A stretch of 64,000 nucleotides of DNA from an uncultured Vibrio sp. (GTDB lineage Bacteria > Pseudomonadota > Gammaproteobacteria > Enterobacterales > Vibrionaceae). Positions 17,658-27,072 of this stretch are shown here, piece after piece. Where the stretch lies: positions 124,001 to 188,000 of the forward strand of contig NZ_OY776223.1 of the NCBI RefSeq assembly GCF_963675395.1. Reading direction: 5' to 3'. Positions within the stretch are counted from its first letter, which is position 1. Every line of letters begins with the position of its first letter. The notes under the pieces are model-generated. The model saw only the letters and a list, made by a program, of their open reading frames with translations. It was not told the origin of the DNA and ran no database searches. The position numbers and the translations under genes are program-made.

Positions 17658-18425
17658 CTAGCTGGCTTTCATCGTTCTGACGAAGGGTACGCCGTCGTTG
17701 TCATGATGAACATTGGCTTCCACTTGATAGATGTCTTTGACTAACTCTGTGGTCAGGACTTCTTTTGGCGAGCCTACACTGACCAATTCACCTTGCTTTA
17801 TCACCAATAGATTATCGGCGTATTGCGCGGCGAGGTTGAGATCATGCAATACCATGATGCTCACGTAGTTCTCGGTACGGGTTTGAGTCACCAGGTGATC
17901 GAGTAACACATGTTGGTGATGAAGGTCGAGCGCACTGACGGGTTCATCAAGCAACATGATTTGTGGGTTGCGCATGATGGCTTGTGCAAACAGGATCATT
18001 TGACGCTGACCACCACTCAGAGAGCTCACGTTGCGGTTGGCTAAATGCGCCATGCCGATGCTGTTTAATATTTGTAAGCCTTCACCAAGTAGCTTGTCAT
18101 CAATCCGCAAGCTTAGGCTGTCTAGCCGTCCCATCAAAACCACTTCAATGACGGTCAAACTAACCTCTAGGCCTATGTCTTGTGGCATGTAGCCAAACTT
18201 GGCACGCCATGAAGAGAGAGACTTGTGATCCAGTTCATCACCGTAATGAGAAATAGCGCCACTGGCCAGATTCACATCGCCAAAAATAGCTTTAAGCAGG
18301 GTGCTTTTACCTGCGCCATTTGGCCCTAGAACGGCCGTTACCTGACCTGGTTCCAGTTTGAAATTGAAGTTGTTGGCAAGGGTGAGTGACTCAAGCTGAA
18401 TATTTACGTTGTTCGCTACCAGCAT
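17658..18425 (-). CDS. Iron-complex ABC transporter ATP-binding protein
   Basis: A 255-residue ATPase of the FecE/FepC type. Walker A GPNGAGKST is at residues 34-42, signature LSGGQRQMILFAQA, and Walker B IMLLDEPVSALD. It energises import of a ferric-siderophore or related metal complex together with the adjacent permease, from which it is separated by 2 bp. The substrate cannot be read from the sequence. The binding protein is encoded divergently, and a Fur-like palindrome lies between the two transcription units, so iron repression is likely. Confidence 0.88.
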   Translation of the reverse strand: MLVANNVNIQLESLTLANNFNFKLEPGQVTAVLGPNGAGKSTLLKAIFGDVNLASGAISHYGDELDHKSLSSWRAKFGYMPQDIGLEVSLTVIEVVLMGRLDSLSLRIDDKLLGEGLQILNSIGMAHLANRNVSSLSGGQRQMILFAQAIMRNPQIMLLDEPVSALDLHHQHVLLDHLVTQTRTENYVSIMVLHDLNLAAQYADNLLVIKQGELVSVGSPKEVLTTELVKDIYQVEANVHHDNDGVPFVRTMKAS

Positions 18426-18427
18426 CG

Positions 18428-19480
18428 TTAACCTCGCTTCACTAAAATCAACCAGAAGAAGAAAGGCACGCCAATAATCGCCGTAACAATACCTATCGGG
18501 AATAGTGCTCCCGGAACGATGATTTTTGACAAAACAGACGCACCAGAAAGTAAGAAAGCACCAATCAGGAACGAGAGTGGTAAGAAGAAGCGCTGATCTT
18601 CACCCACCATAGATTTGGCCATGTTAGGCGCGACGATGCCTACAAACCCGATGATACCGACAAAACTGGTGACAGTAGCCGTGATGACCGCGACGATAAA
18701 CAGTGTTTTCAAACGTAAGCGAGTGATGTTTACGCCGACGCTTTTCGCTCGCTCTTCACCGAGTCGAAGAGCGGTGAGCTTCCAGGCATCTTTCAGTAAT
18801 AAAGCCCCGCCAATGAGCACAACAGCAGAGGTGATCGCAACGGTATTCCATGTTGCCTTCGTTAAGCTACCAAACAGCCAAAAGAGTATTTGCTGACTAA
18901 GCTCCGGAGACGATACGAACTGAACCAAAGACAGTAGCGACTGAAACAAAAACAATAGGGCAATACCCGCCAGTATGAGTTGTCCTGAGCTGATGTGACG
19001 TGCAGACGCTAACGAGAATAGAAAACACGCCGACAGCATACAGCATAAAAATGCGCCCATAGGCACGGCATAATAGCTACTTAATCCAAACGAACCCATA
19101 TACAGGGTAATCGCGGCACCGAAACCAGCAGCGGCTGCCATACCCAAAGTGTAGGGACTGGCCATTGTATTATTGAGCAAGGTCTGCATTTCTGCACCGC
19201 CCATTCCAAGTGCGCCACCAACCACAATGGCCATGATCGCAATGGGTAGTCTTAGCTCGGTCACAATAATTTGAGTTGATGGCTCAACCTGATAAGGCAA
19301 GCCGATAAACTCAAACAGAGAGTGGAGTACTTTGGTTGCATCAAGCAGGGAAGGTCCTGTCATGATGTCAAGAACGAAGGTCGCCAGAATGAGTGCACCA
19401 AAAGCACCGATCACCAAGATTCGACGTTTTTCACTCTTGCGTTGTTGCTGAATGAGTTGTTCTAAAACTGCAGATTGCAC
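18428..19480 (-). CDS. Iron-complex ABC transporter permease
   Basis: A 350-residue inner-membrane permease of the FecCD/BtuC family with about ten helices. Family motifs are LRLPIAIMAIVVGGALGMGGAEMQ near residue 75 and FVGIIGFVGIVAPNMAKSMVG near residue 268. It is a single permease gene, so it probably works as a homodimer with the downstream ATPase and the divergently encoded binding protein. It is likely Fur-regulated from the shared intergenic region. Confidence 0.88.
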   Translation of the reverse strand: MQSAVLEQLIQQQRKSEKRRILVIGAFGALILATFVLDIMTGPSLLDATKVLHSLFEFIGLPYQVEPSTQIIVTELRLPIAIMAIVVGGALGMGGAEMQTLLNNTMASPYTLGMAAAAGFGAAITLYMGSFGLSSYYAVPMGAFLCCMLSACFLFSLASARHISSGQLILAGIALLFLFQSLLSLVQFVSSPELSQQILFWLFGSLTKATWNTVAITSAVVLIGGALLLKDAWKLTALRLGEERAKSVGVNITRLRLKTLFIVAVITATVTSFVGIIGFVGIVAPNMAKSMVGEDQRFFLPLSFLIGAFLLSGASVLSKIIVPGALFPIGIVTAIIGVPFFFWLILVKRG

Positions 19481-19552
19481 GACTTACTACCTAATTATTA
19501 TCTATTTTACGACCAGCAGAGAGGTCTACAAAGCTTGTGATAAGGAGATGAT

Positions 19553-19590
19553 ACTATCATTAATGATAGTTAGTTGCATTATCATTAATA
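19553..19590. promoter_or_regulatory. Fur-box-like operators
   Basis: ACTATCATTAATGATAGT is a perfect 18-bp palindrome at 19553-19570, close to the Fur consensus GATAATGATwATCATTATC. A second AT-rich half-match, GCATTATCATTAATA, follows. Both lie between the divergent permease and binding-protein genes. Confidence 0.65.
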
Positions 19591-19660
19591 AAAGAATTAA
19601 TATACAGCGCTAGAGTGGAAGTTGCTCCACCTGACTCATGAATAAAAAGGAACCTTCTTG

Positions 19661-20743
19661 ATGTTGAAATACTTATTCACGCTTGCTGCTGTATGCGTTA
19701 GCACGTTATCTTTTGCTGAACAAACCACAGTTACAGATGTATTGGGGCGTGAGGTTACGTTCGATTCGCCAGCGAAAAGAGTGGTGGTAGGCTTTTACCC
19801 AGAAGATTACATGGCGATCGGTACCGAAGCGGCGTACGACAACGTTGTTGGCATGTCGAAGTATATCTGGCAGGCGCGTTCAGCTAACTGGCAGGCTTAT
19901 GTGGAGCATCGACCATCACTTGATGATATTCCAGAAATTGGTCGTGTGGATACCAACTCGTTTTCCGTTGAGAAAGTAATAAGTCTAAGTCCTGATGTGT
20001 TAATGCTTGCGGATTGGCAGTTCAAAGCACTGGAGTCAGACATTGAGCGTATGAAGAGTGCAGGTATTGCGGTTGTGGTAGTGGACTACAACGCTCAAAC
20101 GGTAGAGCGCCATGTTCAAACGACTAAGCTTATTGGCGAAATCACGGGCCAGCAAGAGCGTGCAGAAACGATCGCCAAAGAATACAAACAGAACGTTGAG
20201 GTGATCAGCGAGCGATTGGCAAAAGCAAACCTGGATAAGCCAAAAGTATATACCGAATACGGTGCTTCTGGTGTTAGCGAAGTTGGTTACACATTCGGTA
20301 AGAATATGTGGGGCGCTATCGCAACAATGGCGGGCGGTGACAACATTTCTGCGCCTTTTGTTGAGTGGTGGGGTAAATTGAACCCAGAACAGATCATTGC
20401 TGCAAACCCAGATGTAATCGTAATGACTGGCTACGAGTCAGGTAGTGCCGATGATTCTATGATCATGGGTGAAGGTGTTGACGAAGCATTGGCAAAAGAG
20501 CGATTAGCGGGCTTCAAAAAGCGTATCGGTTGGTCGTCAATTTCTGCGGTAAAAAATGATCGTATGTATGCGGCTTACCATGGTGCTTGCCGAACAATCA
20601 TCGATGGTGCTTTGATCCAGTTTTATGCCAAAATCATGTACCCAGAGGTGTTTAATGATTTAGATCCAGAAGGTGCTTACCAAGATTTTTACGCAAAGTA
20701 CCTGCCAATTAAACCAGCTGGTACCTTTATGACTGAGCTTTAA
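19661..20743 (+). CDS. Iron-complex ABC transporter substrate-binding protein
   Basis: A 360-residue periplasmic binding protein of the FecB/FepB/BtuF fold (PF01497 type). The signal peptide is MLKYLFTLAAVCVSTLSFA, and two lobes are joined by a long helix. The mature start TTVTDVLGREVTFDSPAKRVVV is typical of siderophore- or heme-binding members. ATG 19661 lies 9 bp after AAGGA; a TTG one codon upstream is possible. It delivers a metal complex to the divergently encoded permease and ATPase. Fur-like operators precede it and a strong terminator follows. Confidence 0.87.
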   Translation: MLKYLFTLAAVCVSTLSFAEQTTVTDVLGREVTFDSPAKRVVVGFYPEDYMAIGTEAAYDNVVGMSKYIWQARSANWQAYVEHRPSLDDIPEIGRVDTNSFSVEKVISLSPDVLMLADWQFKALESDIERMKSAGIAVVVVDYNAQTVERHVQTTKLIGEITGQQERAETIAKEYKQNVEVISERLAKANLDKPKVYTEYGASGVSEVGYTFGKNMWGAIATMAGGDNISAPFVEWWGKLNPEQIIAANPDVIVMTGYESGSADDSMIMGEGVDEALAKERLAGFKKRIGWSSISAVKNDRMYAAYHGACRTIIDGALIQFYAKIMYPEVFNDLDPEGAYQDFYAKYLPIKPAGTFMTEL

Positions 20744-20765
20744 TCTAAAGCATTCATCTCTATGA

Positions 20766-20804
20766 AGCCGAAGTTAGTCTTTCTTGACTAGCTTCGGCTT
20801 TTTA
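20766..20804 (+). terminator. Rho-independent terminator of the binding-protein gene
   Basis: AGCCGAAGTTAGTC and GACTAGCTTCGGCT form a 14-bp stem with one G-T pair and a 6-nt loop, followed by TTTTT. Confidence 0.9.
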
Positions 20805-20871
20805 CTTTGTGCCATTCACTCGCTAAAAACGTATCGACTCTTACGCACCTAAACTCGCTTCTTGCTTGAGT

Positions 20872-21309
20872 TTAGCTTTCTTGAATTAAAATATCGGCAA
20901 GATCAAAACGAGCTTTTAACGGTTTTTCATTTCCCTGATACCAACTTGCTGGCATATTCGGTCTGAGCTTCGCTTGCTCTTGTTTAGCTATCACCACGTA
21001 GTGCAAAAACGTTTCTAGTGTTTTCGTCATAGCATCAAAAGACATTTCTCCATCTTTGCTTTGAGTTTTTAGCAAACCAACGACAGCTTCTTCAGGAACC
21101 AAAGGCTCAATCACACTGTTATTACGATCTTGTATTGTGCTCGATGCAGGAAGGTGGTTGCGGGCAGTTTCCCAGCACGGCTTATTCGTTTTGCTGACAA
21201 AATTATGTTTGTAGCAGTAATAACTAAACAGGAAGCGAGGAAGGTTGTGCCAGCGTTCTGCCTGAACTTCCAACCAAATATGTTGAAGCTCGATATCAGC
21301 GTCGGTCAT
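20872..21309 (-). CDS. Conserved hypothetical protein
   Basis: A 145-residue soluble protein beginning MTDADIELQHIWLEVQAERWHNLPRF. There is no signal peptide or membrane helix, and I recognise no family or motif. The composition (balanced charge, many aromatics) and length look like a real gene, and it fills the gap between two terminators. Single gene. Confidence 0.65.
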   Translation of the reverse strand: MTDADIELQHIWLEVQAERWHNLPRFLFSYYCYKHNFVSKTNKPCWETARNHLPASSTIQDRNNSVIEPLVPEEAVVGLLKTQSKDGEMSFDAMTKTLETFLHYVVIAKQEQAKLRPNMPASWYQGNEKPLKARFDLADILIQES

Positions 21310-21418
21310 AGAGTTTTACGAAGTTATCAAAAGTAGCGCATTTTAGCGTGGGGCGACGGTACTCGTCCACAAAACGCAGCTTTTGCGCGATGTGAATGCT
21401 TTCGACGCTGAGTAAACA

Positions 21419-21450
21419 AAAGGCCCATCGCAAGAGCGAGAGCCTTTGTA
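21419..21450 (-). terminator. Terminator of the M20 peptidase gene
   Basis: On the minus strand AAAGGC and GCCTTTTG pair around a loop containing CTCTCGCTCTTGCGATG, followed by a T-rich stretch. It sits just after the peptidase stop codon. Confidence 0.55.
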
Positions 21451-21493
21451 TTCAATCAGTATCGCCAGTAAGAGACGATATCTCTGTTTTCGA

Positions 21494-22600
21494 TTATTTC
21501 ACCAGGTAGTGTTTGATGAACTGAGTGATTTTAACCATATCGTCAATCGCGATGTACTCTTCAGTGGTATGCACTTTTGCCATCCCAGTAGAAAGGTTAA
21601 CCGTTGTCAGTCCTTTCTTGTTGAAGTTGTTTGCATCGCTACCGCCACCCGTGCCTTTGGTAAACGCTTCGATGCCCATCTCGGCGAATGACGCTTTGAT
21701 ATCAGCCACGTGAGCATTATCTTCTTCAATAACAAACGCATCGTATGCACGTTTAGATTCGATGTCGACTTCCGCGCCATGTTTTTCTGCAACAGACTCA
21801 AAGGTCGAGATCATGTGGTTGACTTGTGCTTCCAATTTGTCGCCATTGAGAGAGCGCGCTTCAGCGACAATTTTAAGCTCAGGCATAACAATGTTGGTCG
21901 CCTGACCACCATTTACCATACCGATGTTAGCCGTGGTTTCTTCATCGATACGAAGGAGTTTCATCTGATTGATTGCATCTGCCGCGACCATGATTGCGCT
22001 GATGCCTTCTTCTGGCGCAAGACCTGCGTGTGCCGGGCGACCTTTAATCGTCGCAACGATCTTTTGCTGGCCCGGAGCGGCAGTGACGATGGTACCGATT
22101 GGACCGCCAGTATCAAGCACGATTGCTTGTTTAGACGTTACATGGGTCATGTCAAAGTGCTCAGAACCAAACAGGCCGCCTTCTTCATGGACGGTGAAAG
22201 CAAGCTCTAACGTTTTATGCTCCAAATTCTCTGCTTGTATGCAACGTACGGCTTCCATAATTGCGGCGATACCTGATTTGTCGTCACCGCCAAGGATCGT
22301 ATTGCCTTTGGAACGAATGATGCCGTCTTCGATGATCGGCTCAATTCCGATGCCCGGCGTGACGGTGTCCATGTGGCAACTCATCAGGATCGAGCCTTCT
22401 TTTTTGCCTTCTAGGCGAGCATAAACATTGAAGCCATTCGAAATATGCTCCGGAACAGGGAGTTTGTGCACCGTAAAGCCTAACTCGCCCAGTTGCTCAG
22501 CCAAAGTTTCTGCGATTTGTTTTTCATTCATCGATTCACTGTCAATGCGAATCAGTTGGCAGAAGTGGTCAACTAGACGTTGTTGATTAATTTGTGTCAT
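21494..22600 (-). CDS. M20-family peptidase (PepT-like)
   Basis: A 368-residue zinc aminopeptidase of the M20 family, subgroup PepT/PepT-like. Metal and catalytic motifs are in order: SCHMDTVTPG (His and Asp), GGDDKSGIAA, HEEGGLFGSEH (catalytic and metal Glu), LDTGGPIGTI and GGGSDANNF, and a final HTTEEY supplying the last His. It is predicted to release N-terminal residues from tripeptides or other small peptides in the cytoplasm. Single gene with its own terminator. The 533-bp region upstream belongs mostly to the divergent hppD promoter. Confidence 0.88.
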   Translation of the reverse strand: MTQINQQRLVDHFCQLIRIDSESMNEKQIAETLAEQLGELGFTVHKLPVPEHISNGFNVYARLEGKKEGSILMSCHMDTVTPGIGIEPIIEDGIIRSKGNTILGGDDKSGIAAIMEAVRCIQAENLEHKTLELAFTVHEEGGLFGSEHFDMTHVTSKQAIVLDTGGPIGTIVTAAPGQQKIVATIKGRPAHAGLAPEEGISAIMVAADAINQMKLLRIDEETTANIGMVNGGQATNIVMPELKIVAEARSLNGDKLEAQVNHMISTFESVAEKHGAEVDIESKRAYDAFVIEEDNAHVADIKASFAEMGIEAFTKGTGGGSDANNFNKKGLTTVNLSTGMAKVHTTEEYIAIDDMVKITQFIKHYLVK

Positions 22601-22873
22601 TTGGATGTCTCATCTTGTAGGGAGAGGGCGTAAACGATGGAGCCAGACAACGTCCTCGAACGGAACAGAATCGTTGTTATTACATACTGGAGAGTGATGG
22701 ATACTGAGATGAATCAAAAAAGTTGGGTGCTTGACAGAATTATAACCAGACGTGCTGAGAAACTGATCGCATTGCCATGTTCTTGAGGAAAGCAGTACGA
22801 GATAAATGCGCTTCTTTAATCTAAGTGAATGATTTGTTTAAAACATCACCACACTGCCAATAAATATCGCCAC

Positions 22874-22891
22874 GGTAACAGTCTGTTTACA
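22874..22891 (+). promoter_or_regulatory. TyrR-box candidate 1
   Basis: GGTAACAGTCTGTTTACA matches TGTAAA-N6-TTTACA, with a complete right arm and the invariant G-N14-C spacing. It lies about 240 bp before the hppD start. Confidence 0.5.
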
Positions 22892-22990
22892 TGTGGGTGC
22901 AGTGATCGAATTTAACGTTGACAGTTTAATTTACTGAAAAGTGTGTGTTTTATTGCGTTGTTTATGCGTGAGTGTCGATGGGGGTTTGTG

Positions 22991-23008
22991 CGTAACAAAT
23001 ATTTTACA
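22991..23008 (+). promoter_or_regulatory. TyrR-box candidate 2
   Basis: CGTAACAAATATTTTACA has a perfect TTTACA right arm and the G-N14-C geometry of strong TyrR boxes, about 125 bp before hppD. The rest of the 22601-23133 gap holds promoter-like AT-rich DNA and no gene. Confidence 0.55.
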
Positions 23009-23133
23009 TTTACACCTTCGAAACCTGAAAACAGAGATTTTGGTTGATGTATTCCAATTTTCTTCCGCCTGCGCCAAGTTAGAAAAATAGTTTAGAAACG
23101 CTGTAAACAAATTAATGACGCAAGGAGAAAGTC

Positions 23134-24207
23134 ATGGTGGACGCATACAACCCATTAGGTACAGACGGATTTGAGTTTGTGGAATACACGGCTGCAGACA
23201 GTAAAGGCATCGAACAACTCAAAGCACTGTTTGTATCGTTAGGCTTTGCAGAGATTGCGAAGCACCGTTCAAAAGAAGCATGGTTATATCGTCAAGGTGA
23301 CATCAGTTTTATCGTTAATGCACAGCCTCATAGTCAAGCTGAAGGGTTTGCTAAAGTACATGGCCCGTCAGTGTGTGGGATGGCATTTCGCGTAAAAGAT
23401 GCCACAGCGGCGCTTGAGCACGCAATACAAAACGGTGGTACAGAGTACAAAACCGAAATTGGCCCGATGGAACTCAGCATCCCAGCTATTTATGGTATTG
23501 GCGAGAGCTTGCTCTATTTTGTTGACCGATACGGTAAGCAGAGCATTTATGATGTCGATTTCCGTTTTTACGATGATGCGCAAGAGCGTTTAGCGCAATC
23601 TGACGTAGGCCTCTACGAAATTGACCATCTGACCCACAACGTTAAACAGGGCAACATGGATGTGTGGTCTGGTTTTTATGAGCGCATCGGTAACTTCCGT
23701 GAAATTCGTTATTTCGATATCGAAGGTAAACTCACAGGTCTTGTCAGCCGTGCGATGACCGCACCTTGTGGCAAGATCCGAATTCCTATTAATGAATCGT
23801 CTGACGATAAATCGCAAATCGAAGAGTTTATCCGTGAATACAATGGCGAAGGGATTCAGCACATTGCTCTGACAACGGATGACATCTATCAAACCGTTCA
23901 AACGTTGCGCGACCGTGGCATGGACTTTATGCCAACACCAGATACGTACTACGAGAAAGTAGATCAGCGTGTTGCAGGGCATGGGGAAGACGTGAATAAG
24001 CTTCGTGACTTACAAATTCTGATTGATGGCGCACCGACGAAAGACGGTATCTTGCTGCAAATCTTTACCCAAACGGTGATTGGCCCGGTGTTCTTCGAGA
24101 TCATTCAGCGCAAAGGTAACGAAGGTTTTGGTGAAGGTAACTTCAAAGCGCTATTTGAATCGATTGAAGAAGACCAAATTCGCCGAGGAGTGCTGAACGA
24201 TGCATAA
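23134..24207 (+). CDS. hppD: 4-hydroxyphenylpyruvate dioxygenase
   Basis: Fe(II) enzyme converting 4-hydroxyphenylpyruvate to homogentisate in tyrosine catabolism. It has 357 residues and two vicinal-oxygen-chelate domains. The iron ligands fall in IDHLTHNV, GIQHIALTTDD and FFEIIQRKG. The C-terminal helix (GNFKALFESIEEDQIRRG) that gates the active site is intact. Ribosome site AAGGAG precedes the ATG. First gene of hppD-hmgA-FAH-maiA; its stop overlaps the hmgA start by 8 bases. Two TyrR-box matches upstream suggest control by aromatic amino acids. Confidence 0.96.
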   Translation: MVDAYNPLGTDGFEFVEYTAADSKGIEQLKALFVSLGFAEIAKHRSKEAWLYRQGDISFIVNAQPHSQAEGFAKVHGPSVCGMAFRVKDATAALEHAIQNGGTEYKTEIGPMELSIPAIYGIGESLLYFVDRYGKQSIYDVDFRFYDDAQERLAQSDVGLYEIDHLTHNVKQGNMDVWSGFYERIGNFREIRYFDIEGKLTGLVSRAMTAPCGKIRIPINESSDDKSQIEEFIREYNGEGIQHIALTTDDIYQTVQTLRDRGMDFMPTPDTYYEKVDQRVAGHGEDVNKLRDLQILIDGAPTKDGILLQIFTQTVIGPVFFEIIQRKGNEGFGEGNFKALFESIEEDQIRRGVLNDA

Positions 24208-25330
24208 ATGGATCACATTCCCTCACCGGGAGGGAGTGTGCTCAAAACAAGCACATGCTGATTTCCCGGAAGAGGCAATTTATGAACGTGAAGCGGGTCG
24301 AAGTGGATTCTTCGGCCCCGCGGCACATTTTCATCATCAACACGCGCCAACTGGTTGGTCTGAGTGGGAAGGTGAGTTGCGCCCACGAGCTTTTGACTTC
24401 AATCTCGTAGAGAAAGCCAGCCACATAACGCCTTGGGCAGTGCCGCATTTACTGCACAACGCCAACTGTAAAATCCGTGTTTGGCGCATGGATCAAAAGA
24501 TGGATTTTCTGGTACGAAATGCCGACGGTGATGAGCTGCTGTTTATCCACCAGGGGACTGCCGATCTTTACTGTGACTACGGGCACTTAAAAGTGAGTGA
24601 AGGGGATTATGTCATGATCCCGCGCTCGACGAGCTGGCGTTTAGAACCGAGCGAGCCGATGTTCATTCTGATGATCGAAAACACCGATGCGGCTTACACC
24701 TTGCCTGAAAAAGGCATGGTTGGAAACCACGCCGTATTTGATCCTGCGGTGCTCGAAACACCGTCGATAAACGATCAGTTCCGCGCGCAGTATTCAGAGA
24801 ACACTACCCAGGTACAGGTGAAGCGTCACGATAAAGTTAGCGTGATCACTTATCCGTTTAATCCGTTAGACGCGATTGGCTGGCATGGGGACTTAGCCGT
24901 AGTAAAAGTGAACTGGCGTGATATTCGTCCACTTATGTCACATCGATACCACTTACCACCGTCCGCACATACTACATTTGTAGGAGCAGGATTTGTGGTG
25001 TGTACCTTTGTTCCTCGTCCGATAGAGAGTGATCCTGGCGCGCTTAAAGTACCGTTTTATCACAACAATGACGATTACGACGAAGTCTTGTTCTATCACG
25101 CAGGTGACTTCTTCAGTCGTGACAATATTGAAGCGGGCATGGTGACATTCCACCCGGCTGGATTTACGCACGGCCCTCACCCGAAAGCCTTTAAAGCGGG
25201 GCAGGAGTACAAGAAGAAGTTTACCGATGAAGTGGCGGTGATGATTGATACGCGCCACGCGCTTCAGTTCTCGGATGAACTGGAAAAGGTAGAAAACAAA
25301 GAATACGTCTATAGCTGGCAAGAAAAATAA
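24200..25330 (+). CDS. hmgA: Homogentisate 1,2-dioxygenase
   Basis: Opens the ring of homogentisate to maleylacetoacetate using Fe(II). It has 376 residues, shorter than the roughly 440 of the animal and Pseudomonas enzymes, but typical of a bacterial subgroup. The cupin metal region is VPFYHNNDDYDEVLFYHAGDF, with GMVTFHPAGFTHGPHP following, which supplies the His/Glu ligands. It overlaps hppD. Loss of this step causes pyomelanin accumulation in vibrios, but the gene here looks intact. Confidence 0.93.
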   Translation: MHKWITFPHREGVCSKQAHADFPEEAIYEREAGRSGFFGPAAHFHHQHAPTGWSEWEGELRPRAFDFNLVEKASHITPWAVPHLLHNANCKIRVWRMDQKMDFLVRNADGDELLFIHQGTADLYCDYGHLKVSEGDYVMIPRSTSWRLEPSEPMFILMIENTDAAYTLPEKGMVGNHAVFDPAVLETPSINDQFRAQYSENTTQVQVKRHDKVSVITYPFNPLDAIGWHGDLAVVKVNWRDIRPLMSHRYHLPPSAHTTFVGAGFVVCTFVPRPIESDPGALKVPFYHNNDDYDEVLFYHAGDFFSRDNIEAGMVTFHPAGFTHGPHPKAFKAGQEYKKKFTDEVAVMIDTRHALQFSDELEKVENKEYVYSWQEK

Positions 25331-25339
25331 GAGGCAAGG

Positions 25340-26377
25340 ATGAAATTAGCAACCAAGAAAAATGGTACTCGCGATGGTCTGTTGATGGTCGTGAGTAAAG
25401 ACTTAACTCGCTGCGTGCCGGCGACAGAAGTGTTCCATCCAAGAAGTTTAGCGCCGACGATGCAAGTCGCACTGGACAACTGGGACATAGTGGCACCGCA
25501 ATTAGAAGAGTTGTACATCGCACTGAACAATGGCACGGTCGCTGGATTTGAAGAATTCGAAGCGCACTATTGTGAATCTCCGTTGCCTCGAGCGTATCAG
25601 TGGGCAGATGGCAGTGCATATGTAAACCACGTGGAGTTGGTTCGTAAAGCTCGTGGTGCTGAAATGCCAGAAAGCTTTTGGACAGATCCCTTGATGTATC
25701 AAGGTGGTTCAGATGCGTTTATCGGACCTTGTGACAATATCGAATTTTCCAGCGACGAGTGGGGGATTGATTTTGAAGGTGAAGTTGCGGTCGTGACGGG
25801 TGATGTGCCAATGGGGGCGAGTATCGCCGAGGCGCAAGAATCGATCAGGCTCATCATGTTGGTGAACGATGTTTCTCTACGCAGACTTATTCCTGCAGAG
25901 TTAGCGAAAGGATTTGGCTTCTTCCAATCTAAGCCGTCATCCGCATTCTCTCCTGTTGCGGTGACACCAGATGAGCTCGGCGATGCATGGTACGAAAACA
26001 AAGTCCATTTACCACTCGTTTCTACCTACAATCACAAGCCATTTGGTTGTCCGAATGCTGGGGTAGACATGACATTCGACTTTGCGGATCTCATCGTCCA
26101 TGCCACCAAAACGCGCCCGTTATCAGCCGGGGCAATTATCGGTTCAGGCACGGTGTCTAATAAGCAAGGTACCGACCACGGCACATCGATTGAAGAAGGC
26201 GGTGTCGGTTATTCATGCATCGCTGAAGTGCGCATGATTGAAACCATCCGTGATGGCAAACCGTCGACGAATTTTATGTCGTTTGGTGATTTAATCAAGC
26301 TTGAGATGTTTGATGCGGATGGCAACAATATTTTCGGTTCGATCGAGCAACAAGTTAGCCAGTATTTGAAGCATTAA
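25340..26377 (+). CDS. Fumarylacetoacetate hydrolase family protein
   Basis: A 345-residue FAH-fold hydrolase, predicted to split fumarylacetoacetate into fumarate and acetoacetate as the last step of the homogentisate pathway. Recognisable elements are YQGGSDAFIGP, the metal-binding segment WGIDFEGEVAVVTG (E-x-E) and GTVSNKQGTDHG near the end. It is shorter than eukaryotic FAH (about 420) but typical of the bacterial form found in this operon. GAGGCAAGG precedes the ATG, 9 bp after hmgA. Confidence 0.9.
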   Translation: MKLATKKNGTRDGLLMVVSKDLTRCVPATEVFHPRSLAPTMQVALDNWDIVAPQLEELYIALNNGTVAGFEEFEAHYCESPLPRAYQWADGSAYVNHVELVRKARGAEMPESFWTDPLMYQGGSDAFIGPCDNIEFSSDEWGIDFEGEVAVVTGDVPMGASIAEAQESIRLIMLVNDVSLRRLIPAELAKGFGFFQSKPSSAFSPVAVTPDELGDAWYENKVHLPLVSTYNHKPFGCPNAGVDMTFDFADLIVHATKTRPLSAGAIIGSGTVSNKQGTDHGTSIEEGGVGYSCIAEVRMIETIRDGKPSTNFMSFGDLIKLEMFDADGNNIFGSIEQQVSQYLKH

Positions 26378-26403
26378 TGCGCAATCGTATAAGGGAAAGA
26401 TGA

Positions 26404-27072
26404 ATGAGCGAACAGATCACGCTTTATGGATATTGGCGATCTTCAGCGGCTTATCGTGTACGTATTTGCCTAAACCTTAAACAGCTTCAATACGACTCAA
26501 AATCGGTGCATTTAGTGCGTGGTGGAGGGGAACAGCACGGTAAAGCGTACCATGAGTTAAACGCCTCGGAACTGGTACCGGTGCTGGTGGATGGCGATCT
26601 GCGATTGAACCAGTCGCTTGTTATCATCCAATATCTCGAAGAAAATTATCCGGATGTTGCGGTCATTCCAAAGCGTTCGCCTTTGCGATATCAAGCTCTG
26701 GCGTTGGCGCAGGATATAGCAATGGAGATTCACCCTCTGAACAACTTGCGAGTGTTGCAGTATTTAGAAGGGGAGTTAGCGTGTGATGCAGAGCGTAAGG
26801 TCGCCTGGATTCATCACTGGATTAACAAGGGCTTTACTTCATTAGAAGAGAAACTGGTGAGTCATCGAAAAGCGTACGGTGATTGTAAGTTCAGCCTCAC
26901 CGATTCGCCGTCTATTGTCGATATTTGTCTGGTACCGCAAGTTTACAATGCCTTGAGGTTTGGCGTCGATTTGTCGCCTTACCCAGTCATTAATTCGATT
27001 GTAGAGGCCTGCTACCAACTTCCTGCCTTCATTGATGCCATGCCAGAGCATCAACCGGATACGAATAGTTAG
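26404..27072 (+). CDS. maiA: Maleylacetoacetate isomerase (zeta-class GST)
   Basis: Glutathione-dependent cis-trans isomerisation of maleylacetoacetate to fumarylacetoacetate. It has 222 residues. The N-terminal thioredoxin fold carries the zeta-class motif SSAAYRVRICLNL near residue 13 (SSCSWRVR-type), ELVPVLVDGD with the cis-proline, and QSLVIIQYLEE for glutathione binding, followed by an all-helical C-terminal domain. Last gene of the tyrosine degradation operon, with AAGGGAAAGATGA in front. Confidence 0.93.
   Translation: MSEQITLYGYWRSSAAYRVRICLNLKQLQYDSKSVHLVRGGGEQHGKAYHELNASELVPVLVDGDLRLNQSLVIIQYLEENYPDVAVIPKRSPLRYQALALAQDIAMEIHPLNNLRVLQYLEGELACDAERKVAWIHHWINKGFTSLEEKLVSHRKAYGDCKFSLTDSPSIVDICLVPQVYNALRFGVDLSPYPVINSIVEACYQLPAFIDAMPEHQPDTNS

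Noticed and set aside
25221..25619. Minus-strand open frames inside hmgA and the FAH-family gene
   Set aside because: They are antisense to well-conserved genes and show no protein-like motifs.
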